From: Nocardia bhagyanarayanae | GTDB lineage: Bacteria; Actinomycetota; Actinomycetes; Mycobacteriales; Mycobacteriaceae | Assembly (NCBI RefSeq): GCF_006716565.1 | Contig: NZ_VFPG01000002.1 | Coordinates: 1,364,001 to 1,428,000 of the forward strand | Reading direction: 5' to 3' | DNA length: 64,000 bases | Part shown: positions 34,520-44,297 of the stretch, one piece after another | Numbering within the stretch: position 1 is the first letter of the stretch | Layout of the letters: each line of letters begins with the position of its first letter | Notes under the pieces: generated by a model | The model's input: the letters and a program-made list of their open reading frames with translations, nothing else | What the model was told of the DNA's origin: nothing | Databases searched by the model: none | Program-made: the position numbers and the translations under genes

Positions 34520-34610
34520 CGCACCGTTGTCGCCGTATCGGCCGCTGCCTACCTTCGGCATGGCGTACCGCGCGCCGCGCGCGCCGGACAACGGAACAAC
34601 GGAGAGACGC

Positions 34611-36125
34611 ATGCTTGACCTCATCGGTGCGGTCGATCAGGGGACCACGAGCACCCGCTTCATGGTCTTCGACCACGCGGGCGCGGTCGTCGCCCGGCAC
34701 CAGCTCGAACACGAGCAGATCCTGCCGCGGCCCGGCTGGGTCGAGCACAATCCGGTCGAGATCTGGGAACGCACGTCGGCCGTCATCCAGACGGCGCTCA
34801 ACTCGCACGGCCTGCGCGCCGCCGACCTGGCCGCGATCGGCGTGACCAATCAGCGCGAGACCACCGTGGTCTGGGACCGCCGCACCGGACGGCCGTACCA
34901 CAACGCGATCGTCTGGCAGGACACCCGCACCGACCGGATCGCCGCCGAGCTGGAAACCCGTGCGGGAGAATTGATCCGCCACCGCACCGGGCTGCCGCCC
35001 GCCACCTATTTCGCGGGCGGCAAGATCCGCTGGCTGCTGGAGAACGTCGACGGCCTGCGGGCGGCGGCCGAGCGCGGCGATGCCCTGTTCGGCACCATCG
35101 ACACCTGGCTGCTGTGGAACCTCACCGGCGGTGTCCGCGGCGGCGTGCACGTCACCGACGTGACCAACGCAAGCCGCACCATGCTGATGAACCTCGAGAC
35201 CCTGGACTGGGACGACGAATTGCTCGCGCTGTTCGACATTCCGCGTGCCATGCTGCCGTCCATCCGCCCGTCCTCGGACGCCGAGGGCTACGGCCGGACC
35301 ACCGCGCAGGGCCCGCTGGCCGGCGAGGTCCCGGTGGCCGCGGCGGTCGGCGATCAGCAGGCGGCCATGATCGGGCAGGTGTGCCTGTCCGCGGGCGAGG
35401 CCAAGAACACGTACGGCACCGGCAATTTCCTGCTGCTCAACACCGGGGGCACGCCGGTTCGGTCGAAGAACGGGCTGCTCACCACCGTCTGTTACCAATT
35501 CGCCGGACAGGCCCCGGTGTACGCGCTGGAGGGCTCGATCGCCGTCACCGGCTCGGCGGTGCAGTGGCTGCGCGACCAGCTCGGCATCATCCAGGGCGCC
35601 TCGCAGAGCGAGACGCTGGCGGGCGAGGTCGCCGACAACGGCGGGGTGTATTTCGTCCCGGCGTTCTCTGGCCTGTTCGCGCCGCACTGGCGCTCCGACG
35701 CGCGCGGCGCGATCGTCGGGCTGACCAGGTACGCCACCAACGCCCACATCGCGCGGGCCACCCTCGAGGCGATCTGCTACCAGACTCGCGATGTCGCCGA
35801 CGCGATGTTCAAGGACTCCGGCGTCGCGCTGGAGGTGCTGAAGGTGGACGGGGGAGTCACCGCCAACAACCTCTGCATGCAGATCCAGGCCGACGTGCTC
35901 GGCGTGCCGGTGAGCCGTCCGGTGGTGTCGGAGACCACCGCGCTGGGCGCGGCCTACGCCGCGGGTCTGGCCGTCGGATTCTGGGGCGGCGCCGAGGAAT
36001 TGCGGCGCAACTGGCGCGAATCCGCGCGCTGGCAACCGGAATGGACCGAGCCGCAGCGGGCCGCCGGATACGAGGGCTGGCGCAAGGCCATCGGCCGCAC
36101 CCTCGACTGGGCGCCCGCGCACTGA
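34611..36125 (+). CDS. glpK: Glycerol kinase, copy 2
   Basis: 504 residues, full length. [55 protein letters not shown] and [14 protein letters not shown] are the expected ATP- and glycerol-site motifs. ATG 34611 is preceded by GGAGAG; the open frame upstream includes the operator and is not conserved. The glpD gene follows 64 nt later, giving a complete glycerol to dihydroxyacetone phosphate route. No glycerol facilitator gene is present between them, unlike gylCABX operons. Confidence 0.94.
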   Translation: MLDLIGAVDQGTTSTRFMVFDHAGAVVARHQLEHEQILPRPGWVEHNPVEIWERTSAVIQTALNSHGLRAADLAAIGVTNQRETTVVWDRRTGRPYHNAIVWQDTRTDRIAAELETRAGELIRHRTGLPPATYFAGGKIRWLLENVDGLRAAAERGDALFGTIDTWLLWNLTGGVRGGVHVTDVTNASRTMLMNLETLDWDDELLALFDIPRAMLPSIRPSSDAEGYGRTTAQGPLAGEVPVAAAVGDQQAAMIGQVCLSAGEAKNTYGTGNFLLLNTGGTPVRSKNGLLTTVCYQFAGQAPVYALEGSIAVTGSAVQWLRDQLGIIQGASQSETLAGEVADNGGVYFVPAFSGLFAPHWRSDARGAIVGLTRYATNAHIARATLEAICYQTRDVADAMFKDSGVALEVLKVDGGVTANNLCMQIQADVLGVPVSRPVVSETTALGAAYAAGLAVGFWGGAEELRRNWRESARWQPEWTEPQRAAGYEGWRKAIGRTLDWAPAH

Positions 36126-36189
36126 GCCGCCCGCTCACACAGACCACACGCGCACGCGCGCACCACGATTCGAACAGAAGGAGACCGAC

Positions 36190-37944
36190 ATGGTCGACCG
36201 TTCTCTCACCGCCCCCGTCGCGCTGGACCCGGCGGAGCGCAGCCGCGCCCTGGACGCCATGGCGAGCACCGAACTCGACGTGCTGGTCATCGGCGCGGGC
36301 GTGGTCGGCGCGGGCGCCGCGCTCGACGCGGTGACCCGTGGGCTCAGCGTCGGGCTCGTCGAAGCCCGCGACTACGCCTCCGGCACCTCGAGCCGGTCGT
36401 CGAAGCTGGTGCACGGCGGCCTGCGCTACCTCAAGCAGCTCAACTTCGCCCTGGTCTTCGAGGCGCTGCGGGAGCGTTCGCTGATCCTGGAGACCCTCGC
36501 GCCGCACCTGGCCAGGCCCGTCGAGTTCGTCTACCCGCTGGAGCGTCCCGGTCTGGACCGGGCCTGGGTCGGCGCGGGCGTCGGCGTGTACGACGTCCTC
36601 GGCGCGGGACGCGGTGTGCCGCAGCACCATCGGCACCTCGGCAGGCGGGCCACCCTGGCGCGTTTCCCCGGCGCGAAGCGCGGGACCGTGCGCGGCGGCG
36701 TGAGCTTCTACGAGGGCCAGCTCGACGACGCGCGCCACACCATGATGCTGGCGCGCACGGCCGCGAGCCACGGCGCGCTGGTGGCCTCCAGCGCCAGGGT
36801 CGTCGACTTCCTGCGCGAGGACGGACGGATCGTCGGCGCGCTGGTGCACGACCTGGAGAGCGGTCGGCACATCCCGGTGCGGGCCAAGCGCACCGTCAAC
36901 GCGGCGGGGCCGTGGACCGACGAGATCCAGGAAATGCTCGGCGGGACACGTGATTTCCGTATCCGCACCTCCAAGGGCGTGCACATCGTCGTCCCGCGCG
37001 ATCGCATCGACTCCGAGACCGGTCTGATCACCGAGACCGAGAAGAGCCTGCTGTTCGTGATCCCGTGCCCGTGGAGCGAGGACCACTGGGTCATCGGCAC
37101 CACCGACACCGACTGGGACCACGATCTGGCCCATCCCGCCGCCACCCGCGCCGACATCGATTACATTCTCGCCCAGGTGAATCGGCTGCTGGAGCAGCCC
37201 ATCGGCCACGACGACATCGTCGGCGTCTACGCCGGACTGCGGCCGCTGCTGGCGGGCGCCTCCGAGCAGACCAGCGCGCTCTCGCGCGAGCACACCGTGG
37301 CGACGCCGGTGCCGGGCCTGGTGATCGTCGCGGGCGGTAAGTACACCACCTACCGGGTGATGGCCAAGGACGCCATCGATGCGGCCGTCGCGGATCTGCC
37401 GGGGCGCGTCGCCCGGTCGTGCACCGAGCGGGTGCCGCTGGTCGGCGCGCACGGGTACCGCGAGCTGTCGCTGTCCCGTGCTCGCCTCGCCGACGAGTTC
37501 GGCGTCGACCTGGCGACCGTCGAGCACCTGCTCGGTCGCTACGGCAGCGCCGTCGGCGAACTGCGCGACATCATCCGCGCGCAGCCGGAACTCGGTGCGC
37601 CGTTGGGCAATTCCCGCTACCTGCGGGCCGAGATCGTCTACGCGGTGACCCACGAGGGCGCGCTGCACCTCGACGACATCCTCACCCGCCGCACCCGGCT
37701 GTCGGTGGAGACCGGTGATCGCGGCGTGCTGGTCGCGGCCGAGGTCGCGCGCCTGGTCGCCCCGTATCTCGGCTGGGACGAGGAGCGGATCGAGCGTGAG
37801 ATCGAGACCTACCGGGTGCGCGTCGAGGCCGAACTGCGCGCCAACGAGCAGCCCGACGACCGGACGGCCGACGTGGTGCGGCTCAGTGCGCCCGACTCGC
37901 GCGGGATCGCGGGCGCGCCGGAAGGCGACCGGGTCTCGGTGTAG
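36190..37944 (+). CDS. glpD: Aerobic glycerol-3-phosphate dehydrogenase
   Basis: 584 residues. FAD-binding VLVIGAGVVGAGAALDAVTR (residues about 31-50), then ARDYASGTSSRSSKLVHGGLRYL and a late GLRPLLAGASEQTSALSREH, all GlpD/GlpA signatures. It oxidises glycerol 3-phosphate to dihydroxyacetone phosphate and passes electrons to quinone at the inner membrane surface. GAAGGAG precedes ATG 36190. Same operon as the second glycerol kinase, presumably GylR-controlled. Confidence 0.94.
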   Translation: MVDRSLTAPVALDPAERSRALDAMASTELDVLVIGAGVVGAGAALDAVTRGLSVGLVEARDYASGTSSRSSKLVHGGLRYLKQLNFALVFEALRERSLILETLAPHLARPVEFVYPLERPGLDRAWVGAGVGVYDVLGAGRGVPQHHRHLGRRATLARFPGAKRGTVRGGVSFYEGQLDDARHTMMLARTAASHGALVASSARVVDFLREDGRIVGALVHDLESGRHIPVRAKRTVNAAGPWTDEIQEMLGGTRDFRIRTSKGVHIVVPRDRIDSETGLITETEKSLLFVIPCPWSEDHWVIGTTDTDWDHDLAHPAATRADIDYILAQVNRLLEQPIGHDDIVGVYAGLRPLLAGASEQTSALSREHTVATPVPGLVIVAGGKYTTYRVMAKDAIDAAVADLPGRVARSCTERVPLVGAHGYRELSLSRARLADEFGVDLATVEHLLGRYGSAVGELRDIIRAQPELGAPLGNSRYLRAEIVYAVTHEGALHLDDILTRRTRLSVETGDRGVLVAAEVARLVAPYLGWDEERIEREIETYRVRVEAELRANEQPDDRTADVVRLSAPDSRGIAGAPEGDRVSV

Positions 37945-37993
37945 CCGTCGTGAGGTCCGCGGCACGCGTGTCGCGGACGCCTCCGGAGGGGTC

Positions 37994-38076
37994 GAAGATG
38001 ATTCGACCAGGCGGCCGTGGCCGCAACCTCTACCGCTGCATACGCGTCTATTGACGCCAATCGCAGAATCATCTTC
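37994..38076. promoter_or_regulatory. Paired inverted elements upstream of ald
   Basis: GAAGATGATTC at 37994-38004 and its exact complement GAATCATCTTC at 38066-38076 are separated by 61 nt. The second copy is 108 nt before ald. Spaced half-elements of this kind suit an Lrp/AldR oligomer wrapping DNA; alternatively the first copy marks the end of the glpD transcript. Confidence 0.45.
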
Positions 38077-38184
38077 AGAAATCTGGATCTGATCTCGCAG
38101 AATTTTCATACTCGATCCTGAGGCGGTCCCGATCGATAGGGATCCGCTCTAGCTCGAACGGCGACGAGACGATCAGGAGTGCTG

Positions 38185-39294
38185 ATGAAAATCGGGATCC
38201 CCCGCGAGGTCAAGAATCACGAGTACCGGGTGGCGTGCACGCCGGCCGGTGTGCGTGAGCTTGTCTCTCGCGGACACGAAGTGTTCCTCGAGGCGGGTGC
38301 GGGCGCCGGGTCGGCGTTCGAGGACGCCGCCTACGGCTGTGTCGGCGCGCACGTCCTGCCGACGGCCGACGAGGTCTGGGGCGCCGCGGACCTGGTGCTC
38401 AAAGTGAAAGAACCGGTGGCCGAGGAGTACTCGCGGATGCGCGCCGGGCAGGTGCTGTTCACGTACCTGCACCTGGCCGCCTCCAAGGAGTGCACCGACG
38501 CGCTGCTGACCTCCGGCATCACCTCGCTCGCCTACGAGACGGTGACCGGACGCGACGGCGGCCTGCCGCTGCTGGCCCCGATGAGCGAGGTCGCGGGCAG
38601 GCTCGCCCCGCAGGCGGGCGCGTACCACCTGATGCGCAGCGAGGGCGGCCGCGGCGTGCTCATGGGCGGGGTGCCGGGTGTGCGGCCCGCGAAGGTCGTG
38701 GTGCTCGGCGCGGGCGTCGCCGGACGCAACGCCATCGCCGTCGCGGTGGGGATGCGCGCGGAGGTCACCGTGCTCGATCTGAACGTCGCACGGCTGCGCG
38801 AGGTGGACGAGCAGTACCGCGGGCAGGTGCGCACCGTCGTCTCCAACGCGTACGAGGTCGAGAACTGCGTGCGCGAGGCCGATCTGGTGATCGGCGCGGT
38901 GCTGGTTCCCGGAGCCAAAGCGCCCAAGCTCATCTCGCACGATCTCGTCGAACAGCTGAAGCCGGGCTCGGTGCTGGTCGACATCGCCATCGACCAGGGC
39001 GGCTGCTTCGCCGATTCCCGGCCGACCACGCACGCCGATCCGACCTACCGGGTGCACGATTCGGTGTTCTACTGCGTCGCGAACATGCCCGGCGCGGTGC
39101 CGAACACGTCGACGGTGGCGCTCACCAACGCCACCGTTCCCTACGTCGTCGCCTTGGCCGAGCGCGGCTGGCGCGACGCCGTCGCCGCGGATCCCGGCCT
39201 GGCCGCTGGACTGAGCACCCACGAGGGCACGCTGCTGTCCGAATCCGTCGCCGCCGCACACGGTTACACCGCGGAGCGGCTCGTCGCGGCCTAG
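38185..39294 (+). CDS. ald: Alanine dehydrogenase
   Basis: 369 residues, the standard length. [20 protein letters not shown] is the classic start; [11 protein letters not shown], the NAD-binding [20 protein letters not shown], and [18 protein letters not shown] follow. It interconverts L-alanine and pyruvate plus ammonia with NAD+, and in mycobacteria responds to alanine and hypoxia. CAGGAG is placed 6 nt before ATG 38185. The convergent Lrp-type gene downstream is the expected regulator (AldR). Confidence 0.95.
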   Translation: MKIGIPREVKNHEYRVACTPAGVRELVSRGHEVFLEAGAGAGSAFEDAAYGCVGAHVLPTADEVWGAADLVLKVKEPVAEEYSRMRAGQVLFTYLHLAASKECTDALLTSGITSLAYETVTGRDGGLPLLAPMSEVAGRLAPQAGAYHLMRSEGGRGVLMGGVPGVRPAKVVVLGAGVAGRNAIAVAVGMRAEVTVLDLNVARLREVDEQYRGQVRTVVSNAYEVENCVREADLVIGAVLVPGAKAPKLISHDLVEQLKPGSVLVDIAIDQGGCFADSRPTTHADPTYRVHDSVFYCVANMPGAVPNTSTVALTNATVPYVVALAERGWRDAVAADPGLAAGLSTHEGTLLSESVAAAHGYTAERLVAA

Positions 39295-39304
39295 GTTCGG
39301 CGGC

Positions 39305-39865
39305 TCAGTGCACCGGCGTCTGCGGGCGCAGGTGCTCGAAGATGAGGATCGTCTCCGTCGAGGACACCGCGGGATTCGCGCTCAGGTGCTCCAGCACGAA
39401 ACCGCGCAGCTCGTCGGTGTTCTCGGTGGCGACGTGGATGAGGTAGTCGTCGGCGCCCGCTATGAAGTACACGTTGAGCACCTCCGCGAGCGCCGCGAGC
39501 CGCTTGCCGAACTCGGCGAGGTGCTTGCGCGAATTCCCGTGCAGCCGTACCGCGATCATCGCCTGCAAGCCCCGGCCGAGCGCGGACGGATCGATGTCGG
39601 CGTGGAAGCCGCGGATCACGCCGCGCTCCACCAGTGCCCGCACCCGCCCGAGGCAGGTCGACGGCGCGATACCGGCCGCGGCCGCCAGCGCGTTGTTGGT
39701 CATGCGGCCGTCGCGCGCCAGCTCGTCGAGCAGGACGCGGTCGATGTCGTCGAGGGGGACCGGCGTGCGGCTACGGCGCGGCGGGGCCTGAGGTGGCGGT
39801 ACCGGTGAATCTTTCCTGGTCACCGGCTCACGGTAGCGAATCCGATTCGATTCGAAAGTATTCAT
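39305..39865 (-). CDS. aldR: Lrp/AsnC family regulator (AldR-like)
   Basis: About 186 residues. [23 protein letters not shown] ... [20 protein letters not shown]; then the RAM ligand domain with [18 protein letters not shown] and [20 protein letters not shown]. It neighbours ald exactly as mycobacterial AldR does, so it probably controls ald in response to alanine. The N-terminal 38 residues before the HTH are a basic, Pro-rich extension. ATG 39865 is preceded by GAGGA; GTG 39823 is an alternative. Confidence 0.88.
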   Translation of the reverse strand: MNTFESNRIRYREPVTRKDSPVPPPQAPPRRSRTPVPLDDIDRVLLDELARDGRMTNNALAAAAGIAPSTCLGRVRALVERGVIRGFHADIDPSALGRGLQAMIAVRLHGNSRKHLAEFGKRLAALAEVLNVYFIAGADDYLIHVATENTDELRGFVLEHLSANPAVSSTETILIFEHLRPQTPVH

Positions 39866-39897
39866 CCGAATAATCCTCGAGGCCCCGCCCGCGCCGC

Positions 39898-41346
39898 TCA
39901 CTCGCGCGCCGAGCCGACGGCGTTCTGCGCGCCGGGAGCGGTCTGCTGGAGCTTGGAGTGGGTGCGCGAGCACCCGAGGTAGATCACCAGGCCGACCACC
40001 AGCCAGGTCCCGAAGCGCGCCCAGGTCTCCCACGGCAGCGACAGGATCAGCCACACCGAGAACACGACGCCGACGATCGGCACGACCGGCATGAACGGCA
40101 GCCGGAAGGTGCGCGGTACCTCGGGCCGGGTGTAGCGGAACACGAGCACCGCCACGCAGACCACCACGAACGCGCTCAGGATGCCGATGTTGGTGAGCTC
40201 GGCGACCAGGTTGATCGGCAGCAGCCCCGCGAGGATGGCCGACCCGATGCCGACGATCCACGTCACGCGGGTCGGCACCTTGCGCTCCGGATGGGTCTTG
40301 GCGAACCACTCGGGCAGCAGGCCGTCGCGGCTCATCGAGTACCAGACCCGGGTCACACCGAGCATGAAGGTGAGCACCACGGTGATGATGCCGACGATGG
40401 CGCCGACCGCGATGATGTTGGCGATGCCGGGCATGCCGACGGCCTCGAAGGCGCTGGAAAAGCCGCTCTCCGGGTCGATCTCGGTGTACTTCTGCATGCC
40501 GGTGAGCACCAGGGTCGCCAGCACGTACAGCACCATCGCGATGGCCAGCGAGTACAGGATCGCCTTGGGCAGGTGCTTCTTGCCGTCGACCGACTCCTCG
40601 GCCGCCGTGCTCATCGCGTCGTAGCCGAACACGGCGAAGAACACCGTGGCCGCGCCCGTCATCACCGCGCCGGTGCCGTACGGGAAGTACGGGGTGTAGT
40701 TCGAGCTGTCGATCTGGAAGACGCCGAGCACGATGATCAGCAGGACCAGGGCGACCTTGATGCCGACGGCCACCGTCTCGAACCGGCCGACGCTGCGGAT
40801 ACCGCGCGAGAGCACCCATGCCGTGCCGAGGCAGAACACCATCGCGAACACGTCGACGACGTGACCGTCACCGGTGCCGGAGGCGCCGAGCATCCAGTCG
40901 GGCAGCGTGATGCCCACCTGATCGAGCAGGAATCCGAAGTACCCGGAGACGCCGATCGCGACGACCGCCGCGACGGCGATGTACTCCAGCAGCAGATCCC
41001 ATCCGATGAACCAGCCGACGAACTCGCCGAGCGAGACGTAGCCGTAGGTGTAGGCGGATCCCGCCTTCGGCACCATGCCGGCGAACTCCGCGTAACACAG
41101 CGCGGCCGCCGCGCTGGCCAGGCCCGCCACCAGGAAGGACAGCAGCACGGCCGGGCCGGTGGTCTTGTTGGCGACGCTGCCCGCGAGGGTGAAGATGCCC
41201 GCGCCGATGATGCCGCCGACGCCGATCGCGGTGAGTTGCCAGACGCCGAGGTGTTTGGCCAGCCGTTCGTCGGTGGGCGTCTCGTCCTCGACTGCGACGA
41301 GGGGTTTGCGGCGCAACATCTGGTGGCGCAACTCCGCGAGGGACAT
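39898..41346 (-). CDS. Amino acid permease (APC superfamily, CAT-like)
   Basis: 482 residues, about 12 membrane segments. Family motifs: GVWQLTAIGVGGIIGAGIFT (first helix, substrate backbone binding), GPAVLLSFLVAGLASAAAAL, CYAEFAGMVPKAGSAYTYGY and FFAVFGYDAMSTAAEESVDG. It is expected to import a cationic or neutral amino acid by proton symport. Its position between aldR and the pru genes, and a TTGTCC-type inverted repeat upstream shared with pruA's upstream region, suggest alanine or proline as substrate; this is inference. ATG 41346 starts the conserved part. Confidence 0.9.
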   Translation of the reverse strand: MSLAELRHQMLRRKPLVAVEDETPTDERLAKHLGVWQLTAIGVGGIIGAGIFTLAGSVANKTTGPAVLLSFLVAGLASAAAALCYAEFAGMVPKAGSAYTYGYVSLGEFVGWFIGWDLLLEYIAVAAVVAIGVSGYFGFLLDQVGITLPDWMLGASGTGDGHVVDVFAMVFCLGTAWVLSRGIRSVGRFETVAVGIKVALVLLIIVLGVFQIDSSNYTPYFPYGTGAVMTGAATVFFAVFGYDAMSTAAEESVDGKKHLPKAILYSLAIAMVLYVLATLVLTGMQKYTEIDPESGFSSAFEAVGMPGIANIIAVGAIVGIITVVLTFMLGVTRVWYSMSRDGLLPEWFAKTHPERKVPTRVTWIVGIGSAILAGLLPINLVAELTNIGILSAFVVVCVAVLVFRYTRPEVPRTFRLPFMPVVPIVGVVFSVWLILSLPWETWARFGTWLVVGLVIYLGCSRTHSKLQQTAPGAQNAVGSARE

Positions 41347-41484
41347 GCGGCTTCCTTTCTCCGCTGCGTTCCCGAGCGCCCGGGTCGCGGACGCACGGTA
41401 ACGCAGATCACACTGGTGGCAGTCAGCTAATCGGACCACGAACGCGGTGTGATCGGTGAGTTGGATAAATAATGTTCCGCCCGG

Positions 41485-41502
41485 GTTGTCCGACTGGACA
41501 AC
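41485..41502. promoter_or_regulatory. Inverted repeat GTTGTCC-GACT-GGACAAC upstream of the permease
   Basis: Perfect 7-bp arms, extended by CCCGG/CCGGG with one bulge, between the pruB stop and the permease start, 139 nt before the latter. It may be a terminator for pruAB or a PruC operator; the same TTGTCC half-sites occur upstream of pruA. Confidence 0.5.
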
Positions 41503-41522
41503 GCCGGGCGGTCGGGACGGAG

Positions 41523-42488
41523 TCAGCGCCGGTTGGCGGGCGCCAGGGCGCGCAGGAAGAACACCAGGTTGGCGGGCCGTTCGGCGAGCCTGCGCATGAA
41601 GTAGCCGTACCACTGGTCGCCGTAGGGCAGATAGACCCGCACTCGATGGCTGTCCTCGGCGAGGCGGCGCTGCTCGGCGTCGCGGATGCCGTAGAGCATC
41701 TGGAACTCGAACTCGTCCGCCTTCCGGTCGACCTCGTCGGCGTAGCGCTGGGCCGCCGCGATCATCGCCGGGTCATGGGTGGCGACCATCGGATAGCCCG
41801 CGCCGTCCATCAGGATGCGCAGACACCGCAGATAGGCGGCGTCCACCTCGGCGGCCGACTGGTAGGCGACCGACTCCGGCTCCCGGTACGCGCCCTTGCA
41901 CAACCGGATGCGGGACCCCGGGCCCGCGAAGTCGCGGCAGTCGGCCTCGGTGCGCCGCAGGTAGGCCTGGAGCACGGTGCCGGTGCCGGGGAAATCGACC
42001 CGGAGATCCCGCACGATCGACAGCGTCGAGTCGGTGGTGGTGTGGTCCTCGGCGTCGACGGTGACCGCGACCCCCGCGTCGTGCGCGGCCGCGCAGATCT
42101 CGCGGGCGTTGTCGAGTGCGATGCGGTGCCCGTCGCGCGGGAGGGATTGGCCGAGCGCCGAGAGCTTCAGCGAAACCTCCAGCGGGCGTACGGTTCCCGG
42201 CTCGGTGGCATCGGGCAGTTCGGCGAGCGCCGTGAGCAGCGCGCGATAGTGCGCCACGGTGTCGCGCGCCCGGCCGAGGTCGGTGGTGTCCTCGCCGAGA
42301 TAGTCGATGGTGACGAAGCGGCCGGAACTCCGCAGCGCCGTGGTGGCGGCGATGGCCTGCGGCTCGGTCGAGCCCGCGACGAAGCGGTCGACCAGCGAGC
42401 GGGTGGCGCGCATCCGCGTGACGCCGCGCTCCAGCCTGGGGGAGCGGGCCGCCGCGAGCAGGGCGGGCCGCAGCAGTCCGGCGGGCAT
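41523..42488 (-). CDS. pruB: Proline dehydrogenase
   Basis: 321 residues, a monofunctional PRODH barrel. FVTIDYLGEDTTDLGRA, LEVSLKLSALGQ, VTVDAEDHTTTDST, GTVLQAYLRRTEAD, IRLCKGAYREPESVAY and the C-terminal YLPYGDQWYGYFMRRLAERP bind FAD and proline. It oxidises proline to pyrroline-5-carboxylate and gives electrons to quinone. The start overlaps the pruA stop by one base (TGATG), so the two are translationally coupled. The arrangement equals mycobacterial pruA-pruB. Confidence 0.94.
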   Translation of the reverse strand: MPAGLLRPALLAAARSPRLERGVTRMRATRSLVDRFVAGSTEPQAIAATTALRSSGRFVTIDYLGEDTTDLGRARDTVAHYRALLTALAELPDATEPGTVRPLEVSLKLSALGQSLPRDGHRIALDNAREICAAAHDAGVAVTVDAEDHTTTDSTLSIVRDLRVDFPGTGTVLQAYLRRTEADCRDFAGPGSRIRLCKGAYREPESVAYQSAAEVDAAYLRCLRILMDGAGYPMVATHDPAMIAAAQRYADEVDRKADEFEFQMLYGIRDAEQRRLAEDSHRVRVYLPYGDQWYGYFMRRLAERPANLVFFLRALAPANRR

Positions 42489-44161
42489 CACCGCACCTCC
42501 GTTTCGGCATCGGACGGCTGGGCGGCGGCGGCTTGGTGCGGGTAGCGGTGATCGGTGGGCGGCACGAAGGTCTCCTTGATGGTGCGCGGCGAGATCCAGC
42601 GCAGCAGGTTCTGCGGGGAGCCCGCCTTGTCGTTGGTGCCCGACAGGCGAGATCCGCCGAACGGCTGCTGGCCGACCACGGCGCCGGTCGGTTTGTCGTT
42701 GACGTAGAAGTTGCCCGCGGCGAAGCGCAGCCGGTCGGTGGCCGCGGCCACGGCGGCGCGGTCGTCGGCGACGATCGAGCCGGTGAGCCCGTAGGCCGCG
42801 CCGCGGTCGACGAGTTCCATCGCGGCGTCGAAGGATCCGGGTGCCGCGTCGTCGTAGACGTGCACCGCCAGGATCGGTCCGAAGTACTCGGTGCGGAACG
42901 CCTCGTCGGTGGGATCGTCGCCGAGCAGCACGGTCGGGTCGACGAAGTAGCCGACGCTGTCGTCGGTGCGCCCGCCCGCCGCGATGGTCAGGCCCGGCGT
43001 CGCCTTCGCGCGGGCGATCGCGTCGGCGTTCTTGTCGAAGGCGCGGCGATCGATGAGCGCGCCGCCGAAGTTGCCGAAATCGGTGACGTCGCCGTAGGTC
43101 AGGGCGTTCGCCTTGTCGACCAGATCGGCGCCCATCCTCGCCCACACCGATTTGGGGATGAACGCGCGTGAGGCGGCCGAGCACTTCTGGCCCTGGTAGT
43201 CGAACGCCCCGCGCAGCAGCGCCGTGGTGAGCACATCCGGGTCGGCGGAGGCGTGCGCGAGCACGAAGTCCTTACCGCCGGTCTCGCCGACCAGCCGCGG
43301 ATACCCCTGGTACCGATCGAGATTGGTCGCCACGGTGCGCCACAGGTGGCGGAAGGTCGCGGTGGATCCGGTGAAATGCACACCGGCCAGGCGCGGGTCG
43401 GCCAGCGCCACGTCCGAGACCTCCGGGCCCGCCCCGTGCACCAGGTTGATCACGCCGGGCGGCAGTCCCGCCGCCTCCAGCAGCTTCATCGTCCAGTACG
43501 CGGCGACCGCCTGGGTAGGCGCGGGCTTCCACAGCACGGTGTTGCCCATCAGCGCGGGCGCGGTCGGCAGGTTGCCCGCGATAGCGGTGAAGTTGAAGGG
43601 GGTGATCGCGTAGACGAACCCCTCCAACGGCCGGTACTCCAGCCTATTCCACACTCCCGGCGTGGAGATCGGCTGCTCCGCGAGGATCTGGCGCGCGAAA
43701 TGCACATTGAACCGCCAGAAGTCGACCAGTTCGCACGGCGCGTCGATCTCGGCCTGGTAGGCGGTTTTGGATTGACCGAGCATCGTCGCCGCGGCGATGG
43801 TTTCGCGCCACGGCCCGGCGAGCAGATCCGCGGCGCGCAAGAACACCGCGGCCCGGTCCTCGAACGACAGCGCGCGCCACCCCGGTGCGGCCGCGGCGGC
43901 GGCCTCGATGGCGTCCTGGACGTCGCGGGCCTCCGCGAAGGTGAGGGTGCCGAGCACCGCGGCGTGCCGGTGCGGCTGCACCACCTCGACGACCGGTCCG
44001 GCCGTGCGGCGATGCTTGCCGCCGATGACGTGGTGCACCTCGGTCGGCGTCGCGGCGAGCTCGGTCAGTTCGGCGCGCAGCCGCTCCCGTTCGGGTGTGC
44101 CGGGGGCGAAGCTGCCGACGGGTTCGTTGACGGGCGTGGGTGTGGTCGCGATGGCGTCCAT
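42488..44161 (-). CDS. pruA: L-glutamate gamma-semialdehyde (P5C) dehydrogenase
   Basis: 557 residues. Aldehyde dehydrogenase motifs: [46 protein letters not shown], catalytic Glu in VGETGGKDF and catalytic Cys in [14 protein letters not shown]-terminal [17 protein letters not shown]. It completes proline catabolism to glutamate using NAD+. GGAGGA lies before ATG 44161. Divergent from pruC; first gene of the pruA-pruB operon. Confidence 0.95.
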   Translation of the reverse strand: MDAIATTPTPVNEPVGSFAPGTPERERLRAELTELAATPTEVHHVIGGKHRRTAGPVVEVVQPHRHAAVLGTLTFAEARDVQDAIEAAAAAAPGWRALSFEDRAAVFLRAADLLAGPWRETIAAATMLGQSKTAYQAEIDAPCELVDFWRFNVHFARQILAEQPISTPGVWNRLEYRPLEGFVYAITPFNFTAIAGNLPTAPALMGNTVLWKPAPTQAVAAYWTMKLLEAAGLPPGVINLVHGAGPEVSDVALADPRLAGVHFTGSTATFRHLWRTVATNLDRYQGYPRLVGETGGKDFVLAHASADPDVLTTALLRGAFDYQGQKCSAASRAFIPKSVWARMGADLVDKANALTYGDVTDFGNFGGALIDRRAFDKNADAIARAKATPGLTIAAGGRTDDSVGYFVDPTVLLGDDPTDEAFRTEYFGPILAVHVYDDAAPGSFDAAMELVDRGAAYGLTGSIVADDRAAVAAATDRLRFAAGNFYVNDKPTGAVVGQQPFGGSRLSGTNDKAGSPQNLLRWISPRTIKETFVPPTDHRYPHQAAAAQPSDAETEVR

Positions 44162-44227
44162 GGATCCTCCTGCCTGGTCGGAGCTGGTCAGCGCAGTCAA
44201 CTCCGCGAAAGCCCCGCGCCGGATCGG

Positions 44228-44267
44228 CCGATGGGACAAAGATGGGGTCGAGTTGTTGTCCGGTCGG
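44228..44267. promoter_or_regulatory. Inverted repeat between pruA and pruC
   Basis: CCGATGGGACAA at 44228-44239 and TTGTCCGGTCGG at 44256-44267 form 12-nt arms with 10 matches. The GGACAA/TTGTCC half-sites recur upstream of the permease. A PruC operator is the natural reading. Confidence 0.5.
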
Positions 44268-44297
44268 CCGAAGCCGATCGGGTGGGAAGGTGTGAGC

